Below, in pieces: positions 46,736 to 55,912 of a stretch of DNA of 64,000 nucleotides. The stretch comes from Herbaspirillum sp. Sphag64 (GTDB taxonomy: Bacteria > Pseudomonadota > Gammaproteobacteria > Burkholderiales > Burkholderiaceae_D): positions 124,001 through 188,000 of the forward strand of contig NZ_JACHYE010000008.1 of assembly GCF_014192645.1 (NCBI RefSeq), given 5' to 3'. The notes below the pieces were generated by a model. The model saw only the letters and a program-made list of their open reading frames with translations. It made no database searches and had not been told where the DNA came from. Numbering within the stretch: position 1 is the stretch's first letter; each line of letters starts with the position of its first letter. A program made the position numbers and the translations under genes.

Positions 46736-48406
46736 TCAATCCATCGACATCGTGGCAATATCGATGAACCAGCTTTGTGGCTGCACGACGCCCTTGACTT
46801 TGGCCGAAATAGCGCGCGGGCCAGTGTCATGTGCGACCCAGACGAACGGTGCGTCGTCAACGATCTTGGCATGCAATTGCGCCAGCAAGGCATCACGCTG
46901 CTTGGCATCGAAGGTTGTGCGAGCACGCGCAATCAGCGCATCAATGTCAGGATTGCTGTAGTAGCCCCAGTTGTTCGATACCGGTGGTGCTGCCTTGCTA
47001 TCGACGAAGCGCACCATGGCAAAGAACGGATCCATTGCGGCAAAGCTGATATTGACCGCGTCGGCACCGTGCGCGCTCGGGTCCTTGGCACCGATGCGCC
47101 AGTTGGTATAGAGCGTGTTCCATTCGATCACGTCAAACTGGACATCAAAGAAGCAGCCTTTGAGGTTCTGCTGCATGAACTCGTTCATTGGTAGCGGTTG
47201 CATTTGCCCGGAGCCGGAGGCGGATATCTGCACCTTGACCTTGAGCGGCTTGGCAGCAGAGTAACCGGCTTCCGTCATGAGCTTGCGGGCCGCATCGGGA
47301 TCGTACTTGATGTGGAACTGTGGATTGCCGCGCCATGGATGACCGGGTTCGACAGTCCCCGTGGCCTCGCCCATCAGGCCGCCCAGCAACTGCTTCATGG
47401 CAGGACGGTTGACACACAGGTTGGCGGCATAGCGCACGCGCTTGTCCAGCCAGGGCGAACCGGGGACAAACGATAACTGCCATGGCCACACGTGTGGCTG
47501 TGGATTCGAGTAAATCTTGAAACCACGGGCCTTGATGGCGTCGAGTGAATCAGGTGCAGGTGCTTCGATCCAGTCCACCTGACCGGACAGCAAGGCGGCG
47601 GTGCGTGAATTGGCTTCTGGCAACGGCAACAATACGACCTTGTCAATCTTGGGGCGGCGCTTGGAATCCCAGTAGTCGGGATTTTTCGCCAGCTCCAGAC
47701 GTTCGCGGGAGACGAACTTGGTCATCTTGAACGGGCCAGTACCAGAGGCATCGGCGGCGAAGGCTGCCCAGGCTTGCTTGGCACGCTCTGCCTTGTCCGT
47801 TACCGAGGCCGGCACCGCAGCCAGTTTTCTGGCCCATTGCAACGGTGAGGCCATGAACAGATTGGTCAGGTTGATCGGTAAAAAGGAGTCCGGCTGTGAC
47901 GTGGTCAACTCGACAGTGAGGTCATCGATCTTGCGTGCAGAGCGCAGTGTCGGCATGCGTGACGCCGTCACACCGACCTGGCTCGGATCGAAGTTGGGCG
48001 CATCTTTGTCGAGCACCTTATTCACATTCCAGACCACCGCATCAGCGTTGAATGCCGAGCCATCATGGAACTTCACGTCAGGACGCAGTTTGAAAATCCA
48101 CTTGGTTTTATCCTTGGCATCCACCTGCCACGAGACGGCGAGGTCGGGGATCAGCTCGCTGGCCTTGTCGGCTTTGCTGAGATCCCATTGCGTCAATCCA
48201 TCATACATCGGAATGCCCGTGAAACGATTGCCCTCAAAACCCTGGTCAGGCTGACCCAACGTGCGTGGAATATCACCGGCGGTCATAGCAATACGCAAGA
48301 CCTTTTCAGCATGGGCAGCGGTTCCTGTGAGTAAGCCCAATGCCAGCGTACAGGCCAGGGTCAGTGTGCTTGGGGTGCTCAAGCTCCTTAGTTTTCTCAG
48401 TTTCAT
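46736..48406 (-). CDS. family-5 extracellular solute-binding protein
   Basis: A 556-residue periplasmic binding protein with a Sec signal peptide (LACTLALGLLTGTAAHA) and SBP_bac_5 features: PDVKFHDGSAFNADAVVWN, GTGPFKMTKFV and NPDYWD. Family members bind peptides, nickel or glutathione. Ligand unknown; the operon suggests an amide- or ureide-containing compound. AAGGAAG precedes the ATG. It is 70 bases downstream of the regulator gene. Confidence 0.92.
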   Translation of the reverse strand: MKLRKLRSLSTPSTLTLACTLALGLLTGTAAHAEKVLRIAMTAGDIPRTLGQPDQGFEGNRFTGIPMYDGLTQWDLSKADKASELIPDLAVSWQVDAKDKTKWIFKLRPDVKFHDGSAFNADAVVWNVNKVLDKDAPNFDPSQVGVTASRMPTLRSARKIDDLTVELTTSQPDSFLPINLTNLFMASPLQWARKLAAVPASVTDKAERAKQAWAAFAADASGTGPFKMTKFVSRERLELAKNPDYWDSKRRPKIDKVVLLPLPEANSRTAALLSGQVDWIEAPAPDSLDAIKARGFKIYSNPQPHVWPWQLSFVPGSPWLDKRVRYAANLCVNRPAMKQLLGGLMGEATGTVEPGHPWRGNPQFHIKYDPDAARKLMTEAGYSAAKPLKVKVQISASGSGQMQPLPMNEFMQQNLKGCFFDVQFDVIEWNTLYTNWRIGAKDPSAHGADAVNISFAAMDPFFAMVRFVDSKAAPPVSNNWGYYSNPDIDALIARARTTFDAKQRDALLAQLHAKIVDDAPFVWVAHDTGPRAISAKVKGVVQPQSWFIDIATMSMD

Positions 48407-48476
48407 GTGATGCTTCCTTTACAAAACAAACGATCATCGGAGGGCGTTGCGGATAATGAAAACGTGAAGTCAACAA

Positions 48477-49163
48477 TCAGGGTGGTATGAAAGCGATGCC
48501 GATACGCGCGGCGGTGTGCTGCAAATGGGTTTGCATGGCTTGGCGCGCACCTTCCGCATCACCAGACGAAATCGCCGCAGCGATGGCACGATGCTCTTCG
48601 GCCGGCTCCCAGATGCGGGCGTGGTCGGCAAACGGCAGACGCAGGCTGTGGCTGATACGGTGTTCGAAGTCGCGGGTGACTTGCAGCAAACCCGGATTGC
48701 CGGAGAGCTCAGCGATGAGTTGATGAAACGCCAGATCAAACTGCGAGGCGCTGATCAGATCGACGGTCTTGAGCGCCTCTTCAAAGCGGGTCTGTACGTC
48801 CCACAGACGTAGCGATACGTGACCGCTAACCTTACGTGCTGCTAGTGCTGCCGCTGCTGGTTCAAAGACGTAGCGGAGTTCGAAAGTGGCGGTTAATTCT
48901 GCAGAAGAAGAGACTGATGCGGCATGTGGCGTATCGGTGTGTGCAATGCTACTGCGACCGGAAGTGACCAGGGTGCCTTTGCCGGGCAAGGAACGAATGA
49001 AACCAAGCGCTTCGAGCGTCGATAACGCTTCACGCAAGGACGCGCGGCTGATGCCAAGCAAATCGGCCAGGTCTCGCTGACCTGGCAGCATTTGCCCCAC
49101 CTTGTAGGTCCCGGACAGGATCTGGCGTTGCAATGTTTGCGCTGCAATATCGGGCATGCTCAT
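48477..49163 (-). CDS. GntR/FadR-family (FCD) transcriptional regulator
   Basis: A 228-residue regulator. The winged helix-turn-helix is at ~5-70 (ILSGTYKVGQMLP, LGISRASLREALSTLEALGFI), followed by an FCD effector domain with metal-ligand-like residues (FDLAFHQLIAELSGN, EHRISHS, EEHRAI, HLQHT). It precedes the ABC/amidase operon on the same strand and has a palindromic operator 15 bases upstream of its ATG, so it likely controls itself and the operon. Confidence 0.92.
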   Translation of the reverse strand: MSMPDIAAQTLQRQILSGTYKVGQMLPGQRDLADLLGISRASLREALSTLEALGFIRSLPGKGTLVTSGRSSIAHTDTPHAASVSSSAELTATFELRYVFEPAAAALAARKVSGHVSLRLWDVQTRFEEALKTVDLISASQFDLAFHQLIAELSGNPGLLQVTRDFEHRISHSLRLPFADHARIWEPAEEHRAIAAAISSGDAEGARQAMQTHLQHTAARIGIAFIPP

Positions 49164-49178
49164 TCAGTTCCCCTGTAT

Positions 49179-49196
49179 GGTCTGACTGGTCAGACC
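49179..49196. promoter_or_regulatory. GntR/FadR-type operator in front of the regulator gene
   Basis: GGTCTGACTGGTCAGACC has two 7-base inverted arms (GGTCTGA / TCAGACC) around CTGG. It contains TGGTCAGACC, close to the TGGT-NN-ACCA core of FadR-like regulators. It is centred about 25 bases from the regulator ATG and would block its transcription. Confidence 0.7.
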
Positions 49197-49308
49197 GCTA
49201 CTCAGGTAATAGCAATAGCTGTGCCACTGATGAATCGAAAAACCGCTCTTGCCGACTGCGTCTGGGCTGGCAAACTGGGTTGATCCAGTGCCACCCGGAT
49301 GCATAGGC

Positions 49309-49337
49309 AAAAAAAAGCGCCGGTATCCTACCGGCGC
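49309..49337 (-). terminator. rho-independent terminator of the Bcr/CflA gene
   Basis: Stem arms 49317-49325 and 49329-49337 (9 bp, GC-rich) enclose a 3-base loop, with an A-run at 49309-49316 that reads as T8 on the - strand. It lies 41 bases after the exporter stop. Confidence 0.88.
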
Positions 49338-49377
49338 ACGTTTTTCATGCAGTGCGGTGCTGCGAAAGAGTGCAGCC

Positions 49378-50601
49378 TCAGACAGCAGGCCTTGCTGGCG
49401 CAGCATGGCGCGCCACATAGCGATACATCAACAGCGCCGCGACGCCAAAGACGGCCATCATAGTGACTAGTGGCAAGGCGGTACCGTCGTGCCAGAAGCT
49501 CTGGATGACGCCAGAGAGCATCCCCAGACTGAACTGCAAGGTGCCCATCAATGCAGCTGCCGTACCAGCCTGTCGGCCCTGTTGCGCCAGTGCAATCGCT
49601 GAGGCATTCGGACTTACAAAACCATGGCAGGACAAGAAGATGAAGAAGCCGACCAGTAACAGCGGCAGACTCTCGTAACCGCAGGCTACCAATATGGCAA
49701 CCAGCGTGGTGGCGATGGCCGGCACCCAGATGATCTTGCCCAGCACGCGATCGGCGCTGCGCTTGATGACCAGTCGTGCATTGATCTGCGAACAGGCAAT
49801 CAGGCCAATCGCATTGGCGCCGAATACAAACCCGAAGTGTTGTGGCTTGATGCCATGCAACTCGATGAGCACAAACGGACCACCTGAGATGTAGGCAAAC
49901 ATACCAGCCTGAATCAAGCCGCCGCACAGGACGTAGGCCATGAACTGACGGTGACGCAGCAGATCAAGGTATTGTCGCAGCGTACGTCCCAGATGTAGCG
50001 GCTGCACGTGTTGCCGGTCGAGCGTTTCCGTCATGACGCGATAGGTGCACAAGAGGCAGATGGCTGAAAATACTGTCAATGTGACAAAGATGGCGCGCCA
50101 GCTTGATACCGTCAACAACAGACCGCCGATGAAGGGAGCCAGAATCGGCGCCAGACCAAACACCAGCATCAGCATCGAGAATGCCCGTGCCGCGCCCTCA
50201 GCGCCCATCCTGTCGCGCACTACTGCACGCGGGATGACCATCCCGGCGCTGCCGCCCAGACCTTGCAGCAGACGCAGCACCAGTAATGCTTCGATATTTT
50301 GTACAAAGATACAGCCGAGCGCCGAGAACATGTACAAGGTAATGCCGAAGTACAGCGGCGGCTTGCGACCAAAGCGGTCGCTGATGGGGCCATAGAACAT
50401 TTGTCCAAGTGCCAGGCCAACCAGAAAGGTCGATAAGCTCAGTTGCACCTTGCTGCTGTCGACACCGAGATCACGGGCGATGAAGGCAAAACTGGGGAGA
50501 TACATATCGATGGCCAGCGCGCCCATGGCGGTGAGCGCAGCCATCAGGATCAGCCATCCGGGAAGACGTTTGCCCATCGCGGGCGAAGATTGTGTATGCA
50601 T
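49378..50601 (-). CDS. Bcr/CflA family drug efflux MFS transporter
   Basis: A 407-residue, 12-helix exporter. ALAIDMYLPSFAFIARDLG, LALGQMFYGPISDRFGRKP and RLLQGLGGSAGMVIPRAVVRD are Bcr/CflA hallmarks. I start at ATG 50601 (MHTQSS); a TTG at 50613 would add four residues. It is followed by a terminator. Substrates unknown. Confidence 0.92.
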   Translation of the reverse strand: MHTQSSPAMGKRLPGWLILMAALTAMGALAIDMYLPSFAFIARDLGVDSSKVQLSLSTFLVGLALGQMFYGPISDRFGRKPPLYFGITLYMFSALGCIFVQNIEALLVLRLLQGLGGSAGMVIPRAVVRDRMGAEGAARAFSMLMLVFGLAPILAPFIGGLLLTVSSWRAIFVTLTVFSAICLLCTYRVMTETLDRQHVQPLHLGRTLRQYLDLLRHRQFMAYVLCGGLIQAGMFAYISGGPFVLIELHGIKPQHFGFVFGANAIGLIACSQINARLVIKRSADRVLGKIIWVPAIATTLVAILVACGYESLPLLLVGFFIFLSCHGFVSPNASAIALAQQGRQAGTAAALMGTLQFSLGMLSGVIQSFWHDGTALPLVTMMAVFGVAALLMYRYVARHAAPARPAV

Positions 50602-50848
50602 GAACAATGACAAAAAACCAACGTTCCGGTCACGCCAGAAAAATGGTCAGATAAAGGATGAGGGAGATCGCCGTGCGCCAGAAGTCAGATGCGCTGTGAC
50701 GTGTTGCCCATTATACCTTTTACACCTGATTCGCTTTAAGGCGGATGAATAATCGGATACCAGCTTATAAGGCGACGGTGACGCTATCGATTGGCTCGCA
50801 ATTCGCCACAAGGCCGCATAAAAAATTCACGGGCAATTTCTCGAAAAG
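50602..50848. other. divergent intergenic region between the exporter and the binding-lipoprotein gene
   Basis: About 250 to 365 bases, depending on where the lipoprotein starts. Mixed composition; the part before 50848 has no open frame with a ribosome binding site, and I see no clear operator or promoter pair. Confidence 0.4.
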
Positions 50849-50965
50849 ATGGCAAACTCTTTTGAATACATGATTTGCCTTGGTTTTCAATTACGTGGTT
50901 TTTCTCAGAATTTGACTCAGCATTGGCGCGTTAACGTGTTAGTTGTCAGAAAGATCATCGGTTTT

Positions 50966-52270
50966 GTGCAAATAGCAAGATCCCCCTTACCGCGTCTGAC
51001 GTGGTGCACGGGGGCTCTGTTGGCATGTCTGCTGTGTGCCTGCGATGGCCCTGAAAATCAGGTGGCTCCCTCACCATCAGCGACGGTGACACATCTGAAC
51101 GCTTTGGTCTGGGCACCCGACTGGCCGGAGCAGGTACATGAGATTGCGGACGCTTTCCATCGTGCGCATCCGGATATCGTGGTGGATGTGCAATTCATGA
51201 TTGGCAACTCGGTGGAAGAAAATCTGAAGCCGAAGATCGCGACCCATCATCTGCCCGATATCATTTCGGTCAACGCCAATGCCTATGCAGCAGAGCTGGC
51301 TGACCAGGGCTTGCTGGCCGAGCTCGGTGACACGCCGGTGTGGAGCAACATGATCGATAAGCTCAAGCCTGACTGGACCAGTCAAAGCGGCCGGCATTTT
51401 GGTATCTCCGGCGGCATTGGCGCACCGTTGGTCTACTACAACCGCGAGATGTTTCAGAAAGCGGGTATCAGCACACTGCCAGGCAATTTTGATCAATTGC
51501 TGGCGGTATGTGCGGCACTCAAGGCGGCGGGCTTCGTGCCAATGGCGTGGACTGGTGCCTTTCCCAACATGCTGGCCAATGGCCCTTTCAGTGCCGGCTT
51601 TGCCAATGCGGTGGCAGCGCGCTATCCGCATGACTGGAAAGAGCGTATCGCCGGTGGCCGCCTGCGCTTGGACGATCCAGAGGCAATCGATATCTTCGCC
51701 AGGATCAAGCTGATTGCGCAGCGTGGCTATTTGCAGCCGGGCTATATGCAGACCGGCTATGACGAGGGGATTCGCTGGTTCAGTGAGGGCCGCGCGGCAA
51801 TGACCATACAAGGTACCTGGTCGGCCGGTCAGCTCATGCATGGCAAGGACTTCCATACCGGCGTATTCATGCCACCGTGGAATGCTGCGCATCAACAGAT
51901 CGTCCCGGTCATTGGCAGCGAAACCGGTTTCGCCGTGGGCGAAACGGCGCACAAAGAAGCTGCGTTGAAGTTCCTCAATTTTCTCTACGACGAAGGATTT
52001 CCGCTGCAGCAAAACAAGCGCCAGAATGTGTCGCCGCTGAAGCACGTCAAGGGCCCGTTAATCAACGATCCGCAGATCATCAGCTACATCGAACATGCAA
52101 TGCGTGCACCGCTCACGGTTGGGCCGTATTATTCCTATCTACCAACCAATACCATTGCGAGGCTGCATGGCCTGCTGCAGGATGTCTTGTTCAATCGTCA
52201 GACGCCGCGTCAGGCTGCGTTGGCCTTGAGTGATTCGATTCGCGATGAGGCGCGTGTCGACAATAAATAG
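50966..52270 (+). CDS. sugar-type (family 1) solute-binding lipoprotein
   Basis: ABC-type extracellular binding protein, without ABC permease or ATPase genes nearby. ATG 50849 opens the frame, but GTG 50966 gives a clean lipoprotein signal (MQIARSPLPRLTWCTGALLA...) ending in a Cys near residue 26 (LCAC), so I place the start there; GTG 50936 is also possible, and none has a good ribosome binding site. The mature part matches sugar-binding proteins: FHRAHPDIVVDVQF, GAPLVYYNREMFQKAGI, FSEGRAAMTIQGTWSAG and ETGFAVGE. Ligand unknown. The diguanylate cyclase starts 9 bases later, so the pair likely senses a solute and feeds it into cyclic-di-GMP. Confidence 0.85.
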   Translation: MQIARSPLPRLTWCTGALLACLLCACDGPENQVAPSPSATVTHLNALVWAPDWPEQVHEIADAFHRAHPDIVVDVQFMIGNSVEENLKPKIATHHLPDIISVNANAYAAELADQGLLAELGDTPVWSNMIDKLKPDWTSQSGRHFGISGGIGAPLVYYNREMFQKAGISTLPGNFDQLLAVCAALKAAGFVPMAWTGAFPNMLANGPFSAGFANAVAARYPHDWKERIAGGRLRLDDPEAIDIFARIKLIAQRGYLQPGYMQTGYDEGIRWFSEGRAAMTIQGTWSAGQLMHGKDFHTGVFMPPWNAAHQQIVPVIGSETGFAVGETAHKEAALKFLNFLYDEGFPLQQNKRQNVSPLKHVKGPLINDPQIISYIEHAMRAPLTVGPYYSYLPTNTIARLHGLLQDVLFNRQTPRQAALALSDSIRDEARVDNK

Positions 52271-52279
52271 AAACTGCTC

Positions 52280-54019
52280 ATGAAAAATCTGCTGGATCTG
52301 CTGTCATTAAAACTACTCCGCAGGATCGCGATCCGTTATCGTCTGATCAATTCATTTGCGCTGGTTTCGTTACTGCCTTTGCTGATTGCGGGTGCTATTG
52401 CATATCGCGAATCGAGTCAGGCTTCGGAAGAGAAAATCCGAATCTTCGCCGGCGAGGTGGTGCGTCAGGTGGCGCAGAACATGGCGCAGCAAATGGCAAT
52501 CATTGAATCGTCGAGCGAGCGGCTGGCGGTTTCCGATCGTCTGCAACAGGCATTGACCGGCCATTACAGCGCCGATGCCGGGCAACGTGCTGCGGCAAAT
52601 GCGCAGTTGACGCGCTTGCTGCTGGAAAATTACGGTACGTCGGATGATATCAACCAGAAGTATCTACTGGATCGACAACACCGCATCATTGACTCGCAGG
52701 TCTATCCGGCACTGGGCAACGTCGTGTCGGAGTTTGTACGGTCGGTAGCGCTCACGCAGGCACGTCCCTACTGGCATGTTTATCGTAGTGCCAGCGGACA
52801 GTCCAGCATGGTGATGCTGCGCCATATTCTGCTGGAGAGTAATAACCGTCTCGGTGCTACCTTGTTTGTGGGACTCAAACCCAGCTATTTCTCAGGGATT
52901 TTTGATGCCGTCCATCTGGGCTACGATTCGCGCATTCTGGTCATCGACAGCCAGGATGGGCAAGTGGTGATCGATACCAGCCAGAACGATATTGCCCTGC
53001 GCCCGGTGCCAGCCGAAGCTGCATTGCTTGCCGCCGTTCGTGCCCATCTTGCAGACCATGATGAGCAGGATGAGAGCCATTTTGTGGCCTATCGCGATCA
53101 ACAAAAAAACCAGCAGCTCGCCAGCTTTTCACCCATTGATCACACTAGCTGGCTGGTCGTCAGCATAACGCCGGAGAAAAGCCTGAACCGCGAAGTTCGC
53201 TCGATTCGCAACAAAATTATCTTGATTGGCCTACTGTGTTTTGTGGGCTCATTTGCGCTCTCCTTCATCATCGCGCGTAGTATCTCACTGCCACTCAAGC
53301 AACTTGTGGAAGCCATGCGTCAGACCAGAAAAGGCAATTACCAGATCCGCGTCGAACATAGTGGTCGTGACGAAATTTCGATGCTGGCCAATGGCTTCAA
53401 CGACATGGCTAACAAGGTATATCAACACAATGAACAACTTGAAGAGCTGGTCAAGCAGCGCACGCATGCACTGGAGCTTGCCAATCAGCAGCTCGCGGCG
53501 CTCAGCTCCACGGATAGTCTGACCGGTATTGCCAACCGGCGTCGCTTCGATGAAGTGTTACAGACCGAGTTGCGACGGGCCTCGCGGTCGCATCAATCGA
53601 TGGCACTGCTGATGATGGATATCGATTATTTCAAAAATTACAACGACCATTATGGCCATTTGAGTGGGGATGACTGCCTGCGTCAGATCGGTCAGGTACT
53701 GCATACCCAGACGCGCCGTGCCAGCGATCTGGCTGCACGTTATGGTGGTGAAGAATTTGCGGTCATTCTGTTCGACAGCAATGGTGATAGCGCCAAAAAA
53801 ATAGCTGAAAATATTCGGAAGGCAATCGCCGCGCTCAATATTGCGCATGCGACCTCACCGTTCGGCCACGTTACGTGCAGCATCGGCGTCACAAGCTTGC
53901 TCGCGGACGATAGTATGTCGCCGTTGGCGTTGCTGCGCATGGCGGATGCTGCCTTGTATATGGCCAAGTCACAGGGGCGCAACCAAGTCGTGTCCAATGA
54001 AATCCGGCCGGCAGATTGA
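52280..54019 (+). CDS. membrane diguanylate cyclase (Cache-like sensor, HAMP, GGDEF)
   Basis: A 579-residue protein: cytoplasmic start, helix ~22-42, a periplasmic sensor of ~270 residues (dCache-like: ILVIDSQDGQVVIDTSQ, SWLVVSITPEKSLNREV), helix ~312-333, HAMP ~332-385, coiled coil, and GGDEF ~405-575. The active-site motif is GGEEF (489-493) and the inhibitory site RASD (480-483) is present with the normal 5-residue spacing, so it should make cyclic-di-GMP under product inhibition. It follows the binding lipoprotein by 9 bases. Confidence 0.92.
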   Translation: MKNLLDLLSLKLLRRIAIRYRLINSFALVSLLPLLIAGAIAYRESSQASEEKIRIFAGEVVRQVAQNMAQQMAIIESSSERLAVSDRLQQALTGHYSADAGQRAAANAQLTRLLLENYGTSDDINQKYLLDRQHRIIDSQVYPALGNVVSEFVRSVALTQARPYWHVYRSASGQSSMVMLRHILLESNNRLGATLFVGLKPSYFSGIFDAVHLGYDSRILVIDSQDGQVVIDTSQNDIALRPVPAEAALLAAVRAHLADHDEQDESHFVAYRDQQKNQQLASFSPIDHTSWLVVSITPEKSLNREVRSIRNKIILIGLLCFVGSFALSFIIARSISLPLKQLVEAMRQTRKGNYQIRVEHSGRDEISMLANGFNDMANKVYQHNEQLEELVKQRTHALELANQQLAALSSTDSLTGIANRRRFDEVLQTELRRASRSHQSMALLMMDIDYFKNYNDHYGHLSGDDCLRQIGQVLHTQTRRASDLAARYGGEEFAVILFDSNGDSAKKIAENIRKAIAALNIAHATSPFGHVTCSIGVTSLLADDSMSPLALLRMADAALYMAKSQGRNQVVSNEIRPAD

Positions 54020-54132
54020 GCAATCCGGTGATAAGCTTGCAGTTAGCACAAACCTAGTCCATTTGGTGCTGTGTCAGTCGATGCGATTCGACTTGAGATG
54101 CAGTAAATACTAGAACATAAGGGGAGACAACG

Positions 54133-55899
54133 ATGAAAAATCTGCGTATCGGCTGGCGTCTGACATTGGGATTTTCAATGGTGCTGGCATTGTTGGTCTT
54201 GATTACCGTGGTTGGAGTCTGGCGCCTGCAAGACATTGGCACACGTACTGCCGATCTGGTTGCTCAGGATCTCGTGAAAGAGCGATTGTCAACTGCATGG
54301 GCTGCCAATATCGACGCCAATTCGGTACGTACAGTGGCTATCATCAGGAGTACCGATCCTGCGGTGCAGCGTTACTTCAAGGACCAGATTGCCGGTACCG
54401 TTGCCAGTACCAGTGCAATACAAAAACAGCTCGATGAGATGATCAAATCAGCAGACGGGCGAAAACTGTTCGATGCCTTGCTAGAACAACGGAAAATCTA
54501 TAACGATTTGCGCAATACCGTCTTCAAATACAAGGAAGCAGGTGATGATACCAATGCGCAGGCAACACTGGATAGCAAGCTCATCCCCGCCATGCAGGAA
54601 TATCTGACACGAGTCAATGCCGTGGCCAAACATCAGCAAGAGCGGATTAATTCCGGGGCTGCCGTCGTGGATGCACAATATCGCTCGGGTCGAATCATTC
54701 TGATCAGTGCCGGTGTGCTGGCACTGTTAGTTGGCATCCTTGCCTCGTGGCGTCTGTCACTGGGCATTACCCAGCCTTTGCAGCGCACACTGGAAACCAC
54801 GACGGCAGTCGCTGCTGGTGATTTGAGTACCGTCGTAGTGGTCAACCGACGCGATGAGATCGGACAACTCCAGCAAGGTTTGAAAGACATGACCGACAAT
54901 TTGCTCAAGACCGTGACCGAGGTCCGCTCTGGTGCAGAATCGATTGCCACGGCATCGTCTGAAATTGCCTCCGGTAATTTTGACCTGTCCGCGCGTACCG
55001 AACAGCAAGCCAGTTCGCTGGAGCAGACTGCCGCTGCCATTGAACAACTGACCGCCACCGTGAAGCAAAATGCCGATCACGCGCGTGAGGCAAATCAGCT
55101 GGCGCAATCGGCGTCAACGATTGCAACCGAAGGCGGTACGGTGGTGGGTCAGGTCGTCGATACGATGAGTGCCATCAAGGAAGCGTCAGGCCGGATTGTC
55201 GACATCATCAGCGTGATTGACGGTATTGCATTCCAGACCAATATCCTGGCACTCAATGCGGCCGTGGAAGCCGCCCGTGCTGGCGAGCAGGGCCGTGGTT
55301 TCGCGGTCGTGGCCTCCGAGGTGCGCACCCTGGCACAACGCTCGGCGTCTGCCGCCAAGGAAATCAAGGCGCTCATCGATGATTCAGTCAATACGGTCGA
55401 TGCTGGCAGCAAACTCGTGGAACGCGCTGGTACCACGATGACCAGTGTCGTCGACAGCGTCAAACAGGTGAGCCATATCGTCGCCGATATCAGTACAGCA
55501 ACTGAACAGCAAAGCAGCGGCATTGCCGATGTCAATCAGGCAATTACCCAAATGGATCAGGTCACCCAACAAAATGCAGCGCTGGTGGAACAGGCAGCCG
55601 CAGCGGCAGGTTCCTTGCAAGAACAGGCAGCGCGACTGGCAGCGGTAGTCAGTGTGTTCAAGCTCAGTCAGCACCAGCACGTCACACTCGCGTCGGCACC
55701 ACCACACAAGACCGGCAAATCACAGCAACCTGTGGCAGTGGCTGCGGCGAAAACGCGTGCAGGTATCGTCTCAGCACAGGCGACTACAATAACTTCAGCA
55801 AGCTCAGCAAACACAATAGCGGTAACCGCGAAGAGCGAAGGCAAAGCTGCACTGCGCCTACCCGCTGCAGCCGGTGAAGATAACTGGGAAACCTTCTAA
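54133..55899 (+). CDS. methyl-accepting chemotaxis protein with CheR-tether C-terminus
   Basis: A 588-residue chemoreceptor. TM1 ~10-29, periplasmic four-helix bundle (4HB_MCP-like) to ~183, TM2 ~184-205, HAMP, then a methylation and signalling domain with the conserved tip ([22 protein letters not shown], split: [11 protein letters not shown] and [25 protein letters not shown]). It ends with NWETF, the exact pentapeptide that tethers CheR/CheB in Tar/Tsr. A long Ala/Thr/Ser linker (~500-580) precedes the tail. It is 113 bases after the diguanylate cyclase, with GGGGAGACAACG before the ATG. Ligand unknown. Confidence 0.95.
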   Translation: MKNLRIGWRLTLGFSMVLALLVLITVVGVWRLQDIGTRTADLVAQDLVKERLSTAWAANIDANSVRTVAIIRSTDPAVQRYFKDQIAGTVASTSAIQKQLDEMIKSADGRKLFDALLEQRKIYNDLRNTVFKYKEAGDDTNAQATLDSKLIPAMQEYLTRVNAVAKHQQERINSGAAVVDAQYRSGRIILISAGVLALLVGILASWRLSLGITQPLQRTLETTTAVAAGDLSTVVVVNRRDEIGQLQQGLKDMTDNLLKTVTEVRSGAESIATASSEIASGNFDLSARTEQQASSLEQTAAAIEQLTATVKQNADHAREANQLAQSASTIATEGGTVVGQVVDTMSAIKEASGRIVDIISVIDGIAFQTNILALNAAVEAARAGEQGRGFAVVASEVRTLAQRSASAAKEIKALIDDSVNTVDAGSKLVERAGTTMTSVVDSVKQVSHIVADISTATEQQSSGIADVNQAITQMDQVTQQNAALVEQAAAAAGSLQEQAARLAAVVSVFKLSQHQHVTLASAPPHKTGKSQQPVAVAAAKTRAGIVSAQATTITSASSANTIAVTAKSEGKAALRLPAAAGEDNWETF

Positions 55900-55912
55900 G
55901 GCGAATTACCGC

